DNA of 64,000 nucleotides from Ferrimonas kyonanensis DSM 18153 (GTDB lineage: Bacteria; Pseudomonadota; Gammaproteobacteria; Enterobacterales; Shewanellaceae), in assembly GCF_000425405.1 (NCBI RefSeq), contig NZ_AUDJ01000016.1:1-64000 (forward strand), written 5' to 3'. How positions within the stretch are numbered: position 1 is the stretch's first letter; each line of letters starts with the position of its first letter. The notes under the pieces are model-generated. The model was not told the DNA's origin. It saw only the letters and a program-made list of their open reading frames with translations, and made no database searches. A program made the position numbers and the translations under genes. Shown here in pieces: positions 8,843 to 19,300 of this stretch.

Positions 8843-10544
8843 CTTGAACCTGAGTGGCCAGATCCATCAGCAGTTGCGCCGATTGTTCCGAAGGCAGCGT
8901 GAGTTCAATCAGGCTGGCGCCGGGGTGTTGCAGTGCCAGTCGCAGTGCCTTATCGAAGTGCTCGAGGCTGTCCGGATTGCTGTAGGGCAGGCCGAACTGG
9001 GTGGCTGCCCCCGCAAACTGCAGGCCGTGCCCCAGGCGATAGTAATCCCGACGCAGGGCGTCATTGGGGACAGGCAACAGATTGAAGATGCTGCCACCGT
9101 CGTTGTTGATGGCGATGATCACCATCGGGGTCGAGCAATCCCGGGCAACCGCCAATGAGTTGAGATCGTGCAGCAGCGACAGATCGCCGATGGCCAGAAC
9201 GGTCGGTTTGCCAGTACCACGACTGACGCCGACCGAGGTAGCCAACAGGCCATCAATGCCAGAAGCGCCTCGATTGGTGAACACCGGAGCACTGTCGGCT
9301 CGTGGGGCGGCCAGGGTGTCAAACAGCCGAACCGGCAGGCTGTTGCCGATGAACAGCTGCCCCTCTGGCGGCATGACCTGGCTCAGGTGACGTATGGCCG
9401 ACAGCTCGGTCAGTGGACCGCTCTGGTGCAGGCTGGCGATCAGAGAATCGATTCGGGCGTTGGTGTGCGACAATTGCGGACACCAGGGCGCCTGCGGGGT
9501 TTGCGGCCAGGGCTGATTGAGCAGTGACTGAAGGCTGCCCACAAACACCAGCTTGGGTTTGTGATTGGGATCCAGCCGCTGTGGGTGCGACAGCCAATGC
9601 CAATGTTGTCGCCACGGTTGAGCATCGATGAAGCTGAGCAGTCGCTTGGACAAGGTTCTGGCACCAACCACCAGCAGGTGGTCGGCTTCGGCCAGTTGCT
9701 GACGGCAATCGGGGCGGTGCAGCAGTTGATCGATGTGATGGATGACGCCAGGAGCCTGCCTTAGCTGCGACTGGCAATCTGCCAGCAGCGGCCACCCCAG
9801 CGTCTTCGACAGGGTCAACAGCAGTTGCGGATCCATCTCGGGCGCCAGGGTACCGGCTACGATCACCCCTTTACCCTTGGCAAAATCGCGGCATTGTTGT
9901 GGATTTGGCAACGCCTGTTGGCTCAAGTTGGCCAGTGGGCTCCAGGGGGCATCGTTTTGCAGCCACTGGCGAATCGGCGCCAGATAGTCACTGAAATCGC
10001 TGCGTTCGGCTTGCGGGTACAGGGGCTCCCGGAACATGCAGTTGACGTGGATGGGGCCATCACTGGTGCCGACAGCATGATCAAGCTGGCTCAGCAGAGC
10101 CTGAGGGCCGATGGCCAAGTCCGGGGTAGGCAGATCCACCCGGGTACAGTATTCGGCAAAAATGCCGGGCTGAATGATCGCCTGGTTGGCGCCGCAGCCG
10201 ATCAATTCTGGAGGTCGATCACCGGTCAGCAGGATCAGTGGCACCTTGGTTAGGCTGGCTTCGACAATGGCCGGGTACAGATTGGCCAGGGCGGTGCCTG
10301 AAGTGGTGATGACGGCCACCGGAGTCGCGCTGGATTTGGCCAGGCCCATGGCCATAAAGGCCAGGCCCCGCTCGTCGAAATGGGTGTGGCGGGTTAGCTT
10401 GGGGTGCTCGGCTGCGGCCAGCGTCAGGGGGGTGGAGCGTGACCCAGGGGCCAGGCAGATGTGTTGAACCCCAAGGCGATGCAACTCTTCCAGCAGCAGT
10501 TTCGACCACAGTAGGTTCAGGTCGGCGAGGGTATTGTTGTTCAT
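8826..10544 (-). CDS. menD: SEPHCHC synthase (ThDP-dependent)
   Basis: A 572-residue thiamine-diphosphate enzyme that adds succinic semialdehyde, derived from 2-oxoglutarate, to isochorismate. The N-terminal Pyr domain has CLAPGSRSTPLTLAA and the GTALANLYPAIVEA region. The C-terminal PP domain carries the GDxxxxHDLN cofactor motif (GDLSLLHDLNSL) and INNDGGSIF. The length fits the family (about 556-580). The ATG overlaps the menF stop (ATGA type). It is the second gene of the operon. Confidence 0.94.
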   Translation of the reverse strand: MNNNTLADLNLLWSKLLLEELHRLGVQHICLAPGSRSTPLTLAAAEHPKLTRHTHFDERGLAFMAMGLAKSSATPVAVITTSGTALANLYPAIVEASLTKVPLILLTGDRPPELIGCGANQAIIQPGIFAEYCTRVDLPTPDLAIGPQALLSQLDHAVGTSDGPIHVNCMFREPLYPQAERSDFSDYLAPIRQWLQNDAPWSPLANLSQQALPNPQQCRDFAKGKGVIVAGTLAPEMDPQLLLTLSKTLGWPLLADCQSQLRQAPGVIHHIDQLLHRPDCRQQLAEADHLLVVGARTLSKRLLSFIDAQPWRQHWHWLSHPQRLDPNHKPKLVFVGSLQSLLNQPWPQTPQAPWCPQLSHTNARIDSLIASLHQSGPLTELSAIRHLSQVMPPEGQLFIGNSLPVRLFDTLAAPRADSAPVFTNRGASGIDGLLATSVGVSRGTGKPTVLAIGDLSLLHDLNSLAVARDCSTPMVIIAINNDGGSIFNLLPVPNDALRRDYYRLGHGLQFAGAATQFGLPYSNPDSLEHFDKALRLALQHPGASLIELTLPSEQSAQLLMDLATQVQDAAAH

Positions 10545-11893
10545 AGGCCGTTTAAAATTCCCATAACGGTGGCCAGTTTATTTTCCAGTTCTTGCCATTC
10601 GGCACTGGGATCGGAATCGGCGACGATGCCGGCTCCGGCAAATAGGTTGATCTGGTTATCGATAAACAGGGCGCTGCGCAGCGCCACGGAAAACTCGCTA
10701 CCCAGACAGTTAAAGTAGCCGCAGGCACCGGCGTACCAGCCGCGGTTGAAGCCTTCACGCTGGCGAATGAAGGTCATGGCGTTTTCCCGCGGTAACCCTC
10801 CCACCGCCGGTGTGGGGTGCAGTGCCTGCAATAACTGCAGGTCGTTCACACCGGTTTTGACTTCCGCCTTGATCGTACGGTGCAGGTGTTGGATGTGGTT
10901 CAGTTTTAAAATGGAGGGGCTTTCCTCGGTGCCGACGTAATCGCACAGAGGTTGCAGTTGCTTCTCGATCAACACCCTGACCAGCTGATTTTCGTGTTGG
11001 TTCTTGTCATCGTCCAACAGTGCCTGAGCCAGGGCATCGTCCTCTTCCGGGGTAAAGCCTCGCACCGTGGTGCCGGCCAGAGCCTCGGTACTGAGCTCCT
11101 GCTGGCGCCGTTGGAACAGCCGCTCTGGTGAACAACTGATAAAAGTGGCGGTCGGCGTCAGCTGAAACCCGTACTGGTAACTGTTGGGGTTGAGTCGCTG
11201 CCAGGCGTGCAGGACGGTCCAGGGGTTGGGTTGGTGACTGAGCTGCAATTGGCTTTGCCGAGCCAATACCACCTTGGGGGTGTCGGCGATGAAGTCGGGT
11301 TCGGTGACCTGAGTCACCAACTCATGCCAGCGTGCTTCGCCGGGGGTGTCCTGGCGGGACAGGATGTGCCCCGGAGCCAGGGGCGGCAGTGGCTGAATGC
11401 GGCACAGGCGCTGCAGACAGTCGTTGGCGTCGCTGAGTTCGTCCAGCCAGCAGTCGGGTTCCCCCTTGAGGTTCAACAGCAACTGGGAGGATTGATCCGT
11501 TTGGCGAATTTCCAGCCGCGGCAGAACAAAGGTGGCCTGGCCAAAGGCGGACCACTCGGGCTGTTTGGTATCGAACGCCACCCCGCCATACCAGCGGACA
11601 CCAGACAGGTTGTGGCTGCAGGCGGTCTGATAGAACTGGCTCAGTTGCTGCTGAGGTTGTTCATCAATGCGAACGCATTGGCACTGGCCCAGTGCTGCTA
11701 CCTGTTCGCCCTGACTTCGTTGTCGCCAGTAGATTTGCGGCCACTGATTCTGGGCTGCCAACCAGGGCAGCAACAGGGTGGCGTCGATGGTTTCGGTTAT
11801 CTGAACAACGGCGTGTTCAGGCTGCACATGGGCAAGCTGAGCCAGCCGGGTCTGCATGCGACCGATGGCTGTCGGTAGTGATAGCTTCTCCAT
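10541..11893 (-). CDS. menF: Isochorismate synthase, menaquinone-specific
   Basis: A 450-residue chorismate-utilising enzyme that converts chorismate to isochorismate. The conserved C-terminal chorismate-binding fold shows ELSTEALAGTTVRG, HLHRTIKAEV, HPTPAVGGLPRENA and GWYAGACGYFNCLGSEFSVA. A menaquinone role rather than a siderophore role follows from its place as the first gene of menFDHCE. GGAG lies about 9 bases before the ATG. Expression probably starts in the 11894-12000 gap, where I see no clear operator. Confidence 0.93.
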   Translation of the reverse strand: MEKLSLPTAIGRMQTRLAQLAHVQPEHAVVQITETIDATLLLPWLAAQNQWPQIYWRQRSQGEQVAALGQCQCVRIDEQPQQQLSQFYQTACSHNLSGVRWYGGVAFDTKQPEWSAFGQATFVLPRLEIRQTDQSSQLLLNLKGEPDCWLDELSDANDCLQRLCRIQPLPPLAPGHILSRQDTPGEARWHELVTQVTEPDFIADTPKVVLARQSQLQLSHQPNPWTVLHAWQRLNPNSYQYGFQLTPTATFISCSPERLFQRRQQELSTEALAGTTVRGFTPEEDDALAQALLDDDKNQHENQLVRVLIEKQLQPLCDYVGTEESPSILKLNHIQHLHRTIKAEVKTGVNDLQLLQALHPTPAVGGLPRENAMTFIRQREGFNRGWYAGACGYFNCLGSEFSVALRSALFIDNQINLFAGAGIVADSDPSAEWQELENKLATVMGILNGL

Positions 11894-11998
11894 CGCAGGG
11901 ACTCCGAGGGCAAATGGGATTGGTTAACTTGCTGAAAGTAAGATTCGAAGCAGTTTGCTGTCAAGTATCAGCGCGCATTGCGTGATCCAGTCGGCTAA

Positions 11999-12442
11999 CT
12001 AATGATCAATTAGTATTGCAGCTCCAATAATGGATGCCAAGCTGGCTGATAAATCTTGTGCGCCTAATTTACCAAGAAACAGGAAGTTCCACACTATTTT
12101 GCACAGGGAGTAGACCGCCATTAGCACCAGACCGGAGCGAGTTTGCTGTTGCCAGAACAGCAGCAACAGAGAGGTGATTAAAGTGGTAATCAGCAGTAAC
12201 ACCAGGGTTTGACTGTTGCGACTCTGCTGCAGGAACAGTCGGCTTTCAAAGGCCATGACCTCCGGCAATCGGGTGCGGCGGTGCAGGTGCGGCTGCAGCA
12301 GGCCCAGATAGATAAGCAGTGAACAGGCAAACAGCACCATCAGCAGTGGGCGCTGCTGATGGGCACAGACACAGGCCAGCATCAACAGGCTTGGCCGTAA
12401 TACCAGGCACAGCAATGGGCAGGAGGTTTGTTTTTGGTTCAT
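11999..12442 (-). CDS. Small multi-pass membrane protein, unknown function
   Basis: About 147 residues if started at ATG 12442 (MNQKQTS...); an in-frame ATG at 12523 would add a Cys/Ser-rich leader that looks artefactual. Roughly four hydrophobic segments are separated by short charged loops (for example HLHRRTRLPEVMAFESRLF), which suggests an inner-membrane protein. I do not recognise the family. It lies between menF and glpK on the same strand, with wide gaps on both sides. It has no clear ribosome site, so the call is tentative. Confidence 0.5.
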   Translation of the reverse strand: MNQKQTSCPLLCLVLRPSLLMLACVCAHQQRPLLMVLFACSLLIYLGLLQPHLHRRTRLPEVMAFESRLFLQQSRNSQTLVLLLITTLITSLLLLFWQQQTRSGLVLMAVYSLCKIVWNFLFLGKLGAQDLSASLASIIGAAILIDH

Positions 12443-12594
12443 GGCTATAACAACAGCGGAACGGCAACAACAGGAGGATCTTGTTGTACTCCCTCTGCTG
12501 GCGGAGATCCCGTTTAGCGTCACTTTATTGGTAAAAAACGTGAGGTTAACAAGGGTTGTAACTGGGGGTTGTTGCCGAAGTAATCCGCTCGTTG

Positions 12595-12617
12595 CAGAAA
12601 AAACCGCCGCAAGGCGG
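12595..12617 (-). terminator. Rho-independent terminator of glpK
   Basis: Read on the minus strand, ccgcc-ttgc-ggcgg is followed by TTTTTTCTGC. It lies about 50 bases beyond the glpK stop. Confidence 0.8.
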
Positions 12618-12649
12618 CAATGTAACCAAATGGTGTCCTGGTTACATTG
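12618..12649. other. Perfect 11-bp inverted repeat between glpK and its terminator
   Basis: caatgtaacca (12618-12628) and tggttacattg (12639-12649) pair perfectly over a 10-base loop. The element directly abuts the glpK terminator, giving a tandem hairpin in the 3' UTR. It probably protects the transcript end. Confidence 0.6.
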
Positions 12650-12667
12650 CGGTTGCGAGTTGAACGG

Positions 12668-14167
<1,500 letters not shown>

Positions 14168-14265
14168 AATTCAATGGCTTAATTGATGATTTATCCATAG
14201 TAGCCAGCTGGTCTCAAGAGTGCCAGAGTTCGACCGAAGCTCGCCACCCGGTAGGCTGATGCCTA

Positions 14266-14294
14266 AACCGGATCACCGAGTTCGGGATCCGGTT
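14266..14294. other. 9-bp inverted repeat in the glpK upstream gap
   Basis: aaccggatc (14266-14274) and gatccggtt (14286-14294) form perfect arms around an 11-base loop, between the divergent glpK and the small gene at 14371. It could be an operator or a hairpin; I cannot assign a factor. Confidence 0.4.
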
Positions 14295-14370
14295 CGGTTG
14301 TCGATACGTAGGACTGCAGACAGGCTGGGTAACGGCCTGCCAACCATGTTCCTCATCGGGGGAGAGCGTG

Positions 14371-14628
14371 ATGCGCAACAGTCTTAATTGTCGCACCCTG
14401 CTGAGGGTGCACCAGCGAGTGGTGGATCGAGGGCAGTGGAGTGACGGTCGCTACGGCTATCTGGGGCTGTGGGCCTGGAGCGACTTTGATGGCTACACGG
14501 CATTTCTGGGGAATGACGATGTGACCCTGAGCGTGTTTTTTCACAACCGCTATCAGTTTGATTACTCAGATTCGGCGGCCTTGGCGCAGTTTCTGGCGGC
14601 GGTGGAGCGGGTGGCGGAATTACAATGA
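14371..14628 (+). CDS. Small DUF3081-like protein
   Basis: An 85-residue protein without membrane segments. Its pattern GLWAWSDFDGYTAFLGNDDVTL...FFHNRYQFDY fits what I remember of the DUF3081 family in Vibrio and Shewanella. A purine-rich ribosome site (gggggagag) stands about 7 bases before ATG 14371, which favours this start over the GTG three bases earlier. The function is unknown. It is transcribed divergently from glpK. Confidence 0.68.
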   Translation: MRNSLNCRTLLRVHQRVVDRGQWSDGRYGYLGLWAWSDFDGYTAFLGNDDVTLSVFFHNRYQFDYSDSAALAQFLAAVERVAELQ

Positions 14629-14805
14629 GGCTCAAGGCATTGCTGCCCCGGGCTCAGGGGCTGGCGGAGGCAGATCCCAGCGTCAGCAGCTGCCAATGTG
14701 AAATAAAAATGAAGCAACTTCATAACGGATAATTTACTGATCTGTATCAAGCAAACTGCCGTCGGAGCGGAGCAGAATGGAGTTAACCACAAGGAGGAAT
14801 GCGTG

Positions 14806-15054
14806 ATGATAATCCAAGACCATAGCCTGGTTAACGAGTTTCCCGCCCACGTTGAGTTGATCCAGGAGCTCAATCTGTCAGACGACAATTTCCATCAGCT
14901 TTATAACCAGTACCACGAACTCGATCGCGAAGTCCGGCGCATCGAAGAGGGGCTGGAAAACACCACCGACGAAGTGCTTGAAGGGATGAAGCTGAAGCGT
15001 CTGAACCTGAAAGATCAGTTATTTGAGAGGCTGAAACAGGCCCAAGCCGTCTAA
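14806..15054 (+). CDS. YdcH-like DUF465 small protein
   Basis: An 82-residue charged helical protein with heptad character, NFHQLYNQYHELDREVRRIE followed by LKLKRLNLKDQLFERLK-like spacing. This is the usual form of the YdcH/DUF465 family. A strong AAGGAGG at 14791-14797 serves ATG 14806 (8-base spacing) or the adjacent GTG 14803. The molecular role of the family is not established. It is a stand-alone gene. Confidence 0.8.
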   Translation: MIIQDHSLVNEFPAHVELIQELNLSDDNFHQLYNQYHELDREVRRIEEGLENTTDEVLEGMKLKRLNLKDQLFERLKQAQAV

Positions 15055-15113
15055 AGAGTCCATCGTTGTTGCAGGGCAGGCTGAGGCTCAGCCTGCTTTG
15101 TGTGTCAGCGGGT

Positions 15114-15323
15114 TCACTCCTCCAGAGTAAAGCCGACCTTCAGAGTGACCTGCCAATAGGCCACCTTGCCATTCTCTACCTGTCCCCGCATCTCGGTTAC
15201 TTCAAACCAGCGCAGATTGGCGATGGTCTGATGGGCCCGGGCAATGGCGTTGTTGATGGCGTCTTGCATGCTTTCCGATGAGGAGCCCACCAGCTCCAGC
15301 TTCTTGTAGGTATGGTTAGACAT
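15114..15323 (-). CDS. Dodecin family protein
   Basis: A 69-residue protein. The pattern [25 protein letters not shown], then [18 protein letters not shown] and [10 protein letters not shown], is that of dodecins, small beta-alpha-beta-beta proteins that assemble as dodecamers and bind flavin; the Trp at about 39 fits the flavin-stacking residue. GGAGAG lies just upstream of ATG 15323, so the longer in-frame extension to 15707 is rejected. It may buffer FMN or riboflavin. Confidence 0.88.
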   Translation of the reverse strand: MSNHTYKKLELVGSSSESMQDAINNAIARAHQTIANLRWFEVTEMRGQVENGKVAYWQVTLKVGFTLEE

Positions 15324-15439
15324 AGAAGGCTCTCCGAGATCAGGAAAACTGAGTATAGGCAAGGAGAGGCGAACTTGTGCTTTGCTGTCGTTGTCCATAG
15401 GATTCAGGAAGACAACCAGTAACGGGAAACTGAAAATCG

Positions 15440-15775
15440 ATGGGACGATTTCTGTTTGTGATGGCGCTGATAACCGGCGTGTTGGGGTTTGCGGTGTACC
15501 AATTGGGCGCCGGAGGTCGATTGGCGGCGGAGTTAAATCGGTCTCACGATGCCGAGGTGATTCTGTACAGTGCCAGTTGGTGTTCCGCCTGCGCCGCAAC
15601 CCGCCAGTTTCTGACTCAGTCTGGTCAGCCGTTTGTTGAGCTGGACATGGAGGATGATCCGGCGGCGGCGCGTGAATTTGCTCAATTCGGCGGCCACGGC
15701 ATTCCACTGGTGCTGGTGAAAGGCAGTGTCGTTCGCGGTCACCAGCCTGCCGAGTTAACTCGGTTGTTGCGTTGA
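15440..15775 (+). CDS. Membrane-anchored glutaredoxin-like protein
   Basis: A 111-residue protein. One hydrophobic segment (about residues 4-22) is followed by a glutaredoxin fold with the redox motif [15 protein letters not shown], then [11 protein letters not shown], where the Pro precedes the beta-strand as in the thioredoxin fold. The anchor suggests a domain at the membrane face, in the periplasm or cytoplasm depending on orientation. It is divergent from dodecin and convergent with the thioredoxin-like gene at 15829. The client is unknown. Confidence 0.78.
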   Translation: MGRFLFVMALITGVLGFAVYQLGAGGRLAAELNRSHDAEVILYSASWCSACAATRQFLTQSGQPFVELDMEDDPAAAREFAQFGGHGIPLVLVKGSVVRGHQPAELTRLLR

Positions 15776-15828
15776 TGGCGGGGGCGCAGGGTTGCGAACC
15801 TGGCCAATAACCGGCGTCGGCAGGTCGG

Positions 15829-16338
15829 TTACTGCTGTAACCCCGCCAACTCGGGTTTTGCTGTACTGCTTAATAAAGGAATCAGTTGCTCAGGCGTGGT
15901 TAATCCCCTGAAATAACGAAGATAATGACCCTGCTTGTCGGCAACCAGCAGAATCGGGGTGGCGGGAATGCCACCCATCTCCCGCTCCAGGGCCCTTGAT
16001 GCCTGATAGGCTGGTAACGAGACGCCGAGATCAAACAGCGCCCGCTTCAATGCCAATCGGTTGCCGTGAACCCCCAGCATCACCGGGATGAAGCTGTTGT
16101 GTTGTTGCTGTTGCAGTTTGTCCAGAATTCGGGCTTGTTTGATGCACCAGCTGCAGTCTGGTTCGAAGAACATCATCACCACTGGCTGGCCAGCCAGGTG
16201 AGTGAGATCGGTTACCTCGCCGGAGCGCAGATTCCGGTGTTCAAACTCCAGCAGTTGTGGAGCTTCACTGCTGGCGGTGGCCAGTGCCGGGAGTAACCCC
16301 AGCACGGCCACCAACCAGAGACGCCAGAGGGTCAGCAT
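15829..16338 (-). CDS. Periplasmic thioredoxin-like protein coupled to TonB receptor
   Basis: A 169-residue protein with a signal peptide ending near ALATASS, then a TlpA/AhpC-type fold. The redox centre is PDCSWCIKQ near residue 62, and the cis-Pro loop is [10 protein letters not shown]. Its ATG overlaps the stop of the TonB receptor (ATGA), so the two are translated together. This points to a role with the receptor, perhaps keeping cysteines reduced in the periplasm, but that is inference. Confidence 0.82.
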   Translation of the reverse strand: MLTLWRLWLVAVLGLLPALATASSEAPQLLEFEHRNLRSGEVTDLTHLAGQPVVMMFFEPDCSWCIKQARILDKLQQQQHNSFIPVMLGVHGNRLALKRALFDLGVSLPAYQASRALEREMGGIPATPILLVADKQGHYLRYFRGLTTPEQLIPLLSSTAKPELAGLQQ

Positions 16339-18533
16339 CAGAAGGTGGCTTTCAGGCCAATGTAGGCTTCACGGCCGCGCAGCGGACCGTAGATGTAGCC
16401 CACGTCATAGCCGCCTTCGCGTCGGCCCTGAGCGTCGGGTTCACCGGCATCGTAGAACAGTGGCGTGTCTTCATCACCGGCCTGGGTGTAGTCAAACAGG
16501 TTGGCGACGCCCACGTAGGCGGAGAAGGTTTCGTTGATCTCGTAGCTGGCACGCAGGTTCATGGTGAAGTAGTCGGGTGCGTCAGTGCTCTTCTTGGAGC
16601 TGTCAACGACAAAGCCGTTGCCGTCTACCTGGTTGTAACCTTCGTAGCCATATTCGCTCAAGTCACGGCTGCCAACCCAAACGACGTCGGCGTACAGCTC
16701 CCAGCTGGCGATGTCCCAATCCATGCTCACGGTAACCCGTTCTTCGATGGGGGCAATGGCGTAGGAGGACTTGAAGGTATCGTCGTAATTGAAGTGTTCG
16801 GCGGTCAGGTTCACCGTCAGGTCGTGGGTGATCTGGTAACCCATGGCGATGTCGGTGGTGATGACGGTGGCGTCTTCGTCCAGCTGAGTCAGCTTAGGCA
16901 CACCCTCGTCGGTCTCGTCCAGGGCCGCCAGGTTCTCTACTTCGGTCCAGGCGATGGAGCCGGTGGCGGTGAAGTGCTCACCTTCAAAGCTCAGGGCGTA
17001 GTTGGCGGAGTTGGAGCGCTCCAGGGAGTCGACGTCAATGACGAAGCCTAGGGTGCCATCCAGAATACCGTGGTCGGTTTCGAAGAAGGACAGCGGCGCG
17101 CGGTAGCCGCGGCCGGCAGACAGGCGAGAGGTCCACTGATCGTTGTGGCGCAGGCGCATGTCCACGCGAGGCGACAGGATAGACTCGTCAATTTCAGTGC
17201 CAGGCTTCTTAGGATCGATGAAATCCGCTTCGACCTGGTCGTAACGCAGGGCAATGTTCACTTCCAAGTCGTCGCTGGCCTGCCAGGTATCCTGCAGGTA
17301 CACGCCCATTACGTCGTAATCGAAGGAGTCAGAGGTGTACTTTTTATTGGCGCTGCCGGAGCGGGAGTGAGAGCGCATCTCTTCGGTACGCAAATCGGCA
17401 CCGAAAGTCAGCAGATGATCATCGTTAAGCACGTAGTTGAAACGGGCATCGAAGAAGTACATGGTGTCTTCGGCGTAGTAGTCGAAGCCTTCGTAGAAGG
17501 AGTCCTGCTCATGGTCGGCGTAGCTGGCCGACAGCGTCATGTTCAGGTCGTCGTTCATGTCGTGCAGCCAGCTCAGTGACGCTTCGTTGCGCTTGGTCTC
17601 GATCCACTCGGTGGTTTCCCAGGCTTTGCCGATGAAGTCTTCACGCACGTCGCCGTTGTTAAACAGCTGGCCGGTTTCGGAGGGAGCGTCATCAAAGGCG
17701 GCAATAATAGCCCCTTTGCTGTCAAAACGACCATCGGCGTAGGTCTCGCCCAGCATCGGGCCGCCGAAGATGTCGGAGTAGATGTTGGATACCCGCAACA
17801 CGATGTTGTCGTGGTCACCGATGTCGTGGGAGATGCGAGCGCTGATGCTGCGGTTCTCCTGGGACGGCGCTTCGTTAACCTTGTTGTTGTCTTCGTCGAC
17901 CTGATCGCGATCGTCATACTGAGCAATCAAGGTGGCGCGAGTCATGCCATCTTCGCTGACGCCATAACCGACGAAGCTGAACTTCTGGTAGCCCTCTTCG
18001 CCCACGGACAGATCCAGCTCGGCACCGTTTTCAATTGGTTCGGCGGTGATGACGTTGATGGTGCCGCCGATGGCCTCAGGGGCGATTAGGGAGGCGCCGG
18101 CGCCGCGGGCCACTTCGATGCGGGAGACACCCGACGTCGGAATGGCATCGACGGCGTAGAAACCGGAGATCATAGTGTGAACCGGCAGGCCGTCCACCAG
18201 GATGGTGGTATGTTCACCTTTCATGCCATTCATCATGATGCGCTTGACGCCGCACATGGAGCATTCGGCTGAGACTTTGACGCCAGGGGAGTTGTCGATC
18301 GCTTCGGTCAGGTTAACCGCGTTTTTGCTTTCGATCAGGTCGGAACCGATCACTTCGGTCTTCTGGATGGTATTGGCCAGAGTACCCGCCTGCTCAAGAC
18401 GTTGGCGAACGCCCATGACTTCGATGCGTTCTACACCTTCGGTCTGAGTTTGTTTCGCTGATTCATCCTGGGCATGGGCCCCGATGGGGGCCAGCATCGC
18501 AATGATCAGGCTGGCTATTTGGGTCTTTTTCAC
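16338..18533 (-). CDS. TonB-dependent outer-membrane receptor
   Basis: A 731-residue receptor. I chose GTG 18533, which begins a signal peptide (VKKTQIASLIIAMLAPIGAHA) and has aaagga upstream; an in-frame extension to 18821 lacks a ribosome site. The TonB box region may be VERIEVMG. The plug follows, with CSMCGVKRIMMNGMKGEH instead of the usual plug sequence, then ILVDGLPVHT, GAGASLIAPEAIGGTINVIT and a 22-strand-type barrel ending in Phe (GLKATF). The CxxC with neighbouring Met and His residues could form a disulfide or bind metal. The Fur-box-like site upstream suggests iron control. The ligand is unknown; an iron chelate or another metal complex is likely. Confidence 0.88.
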   Translation of the reverse strand: MKKTQIASLIIAMLAPIGAHAQDESAKQTQTEGVERIEVMGVRQRLEQAGTLANTIQKTEVIGSDLIESKNAVNLTEAIDNSPGVKVSAECSMCGVKRIMMNGMKGEHTTILVDGLPVHTMISGFYAVDAIPTSGVSRIEVARGAGASLIAPEAIGGTINVITAEPIENGAELDLSVGEEGYQKFSFVGYGVSEDGMTRATLIAQYDDRDQVDEDNNKVNEAPSQENRSISARISHDIGDHDNIVLRVSNIYSDIFGGPMLGETYADGRFDSKGAIIAAFDDAPSETGQLFNNGDVREDFIGKAWETTEWIETKRNEASLSWLHDMNDDLNMTLSASYADHEQDSFYEGFDYYAEDTMYFFDARFNYVLNDDHLLTFGADLRTEEMRSHSRSGSANKKYTSDSFDYDVMGVYLQDTWQASDDLEVNIALRYDQVEADFIDPKKPGTEIDESILSPRVDMRLRHNDQWTSRLSAGRGYRAPLSFFETDHGILDGTLGFVIDVDSLERSNSANYALSFEGEHFTATGSIAWTEVENLAALDETDEGVPKLTQLDEDATVITTDIAMGYQITHDLTVNLTAEHFNYDDTFKSSYAIAPIEERVTVSMDWDIASWELYADVVWVGSRDLSEYGYEGYNQVDGNGFVVDSSKKSTDAPDYFTMNLRASYEINETFSAYVGVANLFDYTQAGDEDTPLFYDAGEPDAQGRREGGYDVGYIYGPLRGREAYIGLKATF

Positions 18534-18595
18534 AACGGCAGTCCTTTCTATATCCGGTACTGGAAGAGGTTTGTTGCGGAGATGGTATTGGAAGT

Positions 18596-18614
18596 GAGAA
18601 TGGTTGTCATTACC
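18596..18614 (-). promoter_or_regulatory. Fur-box-like site before the TonB receptor
   Basis: gagaatggttgtcattacc matches 14 of 19 bases of the classic Fur consensus (GATAATGATAATCATTATC). It lies about 63-81 bases before the chosen receptor start, a sensible place for iron repression. Confidence 0.55.
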
Positions 18615-18935
18615 AAATAAGGGGATTTGGTAACTTTGGGGCAACAACTTTTTGGGGCTGTGAAACAAATCACAATCGAACCGATTGTAATAAATCTTGT
18701 TCAGTCTGGCTGAATCCACCGGTAGAACGGGCTTTGGTGTTGATTGGCTTTCGAAAAGGCGAACTGCGGATGTTATCTGGTTGTGGCCGAGTGTGTGGCA
18801 ACGAGATTCCGTCATTGCCATTTCGGTACGAGTTAGACTGCGTGGTTGTATACATCTGGTTACAACTGTGACGTTTTGGTTGTGTTTTTTATGATCCGGC
18901 GCCCATTTTCTACCTTAATGGTAAGAGTTGCAGTT

Positions 18936-18954
18936 GATAATGATTGTTATTTGA
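18936..18954. promoter_or_regulatory. Second, weaker Fur-box-like site
   Basis: gataatgattgttatttga matches 13 of 19 Fur consensus bases, with the left nine exact. It lies about 400 bases upstream of the receptor, with no gene next to it, so its relevance is doubtful. Confidence 0.3.
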
Positions 18955-19300
18955 GGTTGTGTGGTTTAGCTTTTTTCTGTCGATGGCGTCATTGCCATCG
19001 GCTCGGAACCCTCTCCCGAGCGGGGATTTACGATCTGCCTGGTTGTGATGTCTCTTATCTCTTTGGTGGACTGCCTGCTGCCATAGAGATACTCGTTGCG
19101 TTGGAATTGATTGTCTCTCTTTCACATTTGCCTGTTTGTTGAAAGAAGGCGCAGCGAGGAGGGAGAGTGTTCCACTTCCATAGCGGTCATTGGTCCCAAA
19201 CGCCCGCTTGATTGCCTAATTCCCCTGTCGCTGGCAACAGGATCTCCGGTTAGCGGCCACGGTGTTCGAGGCCGCTGACGTCGAGCGTCGAGTCAGGGAT

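Larger units (their letters stand above)
18534..19300. other. Long intergenic region without a supported gene
   Basis: This 767-base stretch holds open frames on both strands that lack ribosome sites and family features. It contains two Fur-box-like sites (18596-18614 and 18936-18954). Near the end of the sigma-54 regulator there is an inverted repeat agcggcc (19252-19258)/ggccgct (19270-19276), without a T-run. Confidence 0.5.

Noticed and set aside
18846-19142. A 98-codon plus-strand frame in the region upstream of the TonB receptor
   Set aside because: The product looks random, with no ribosome site, so I left the region as non-coding.
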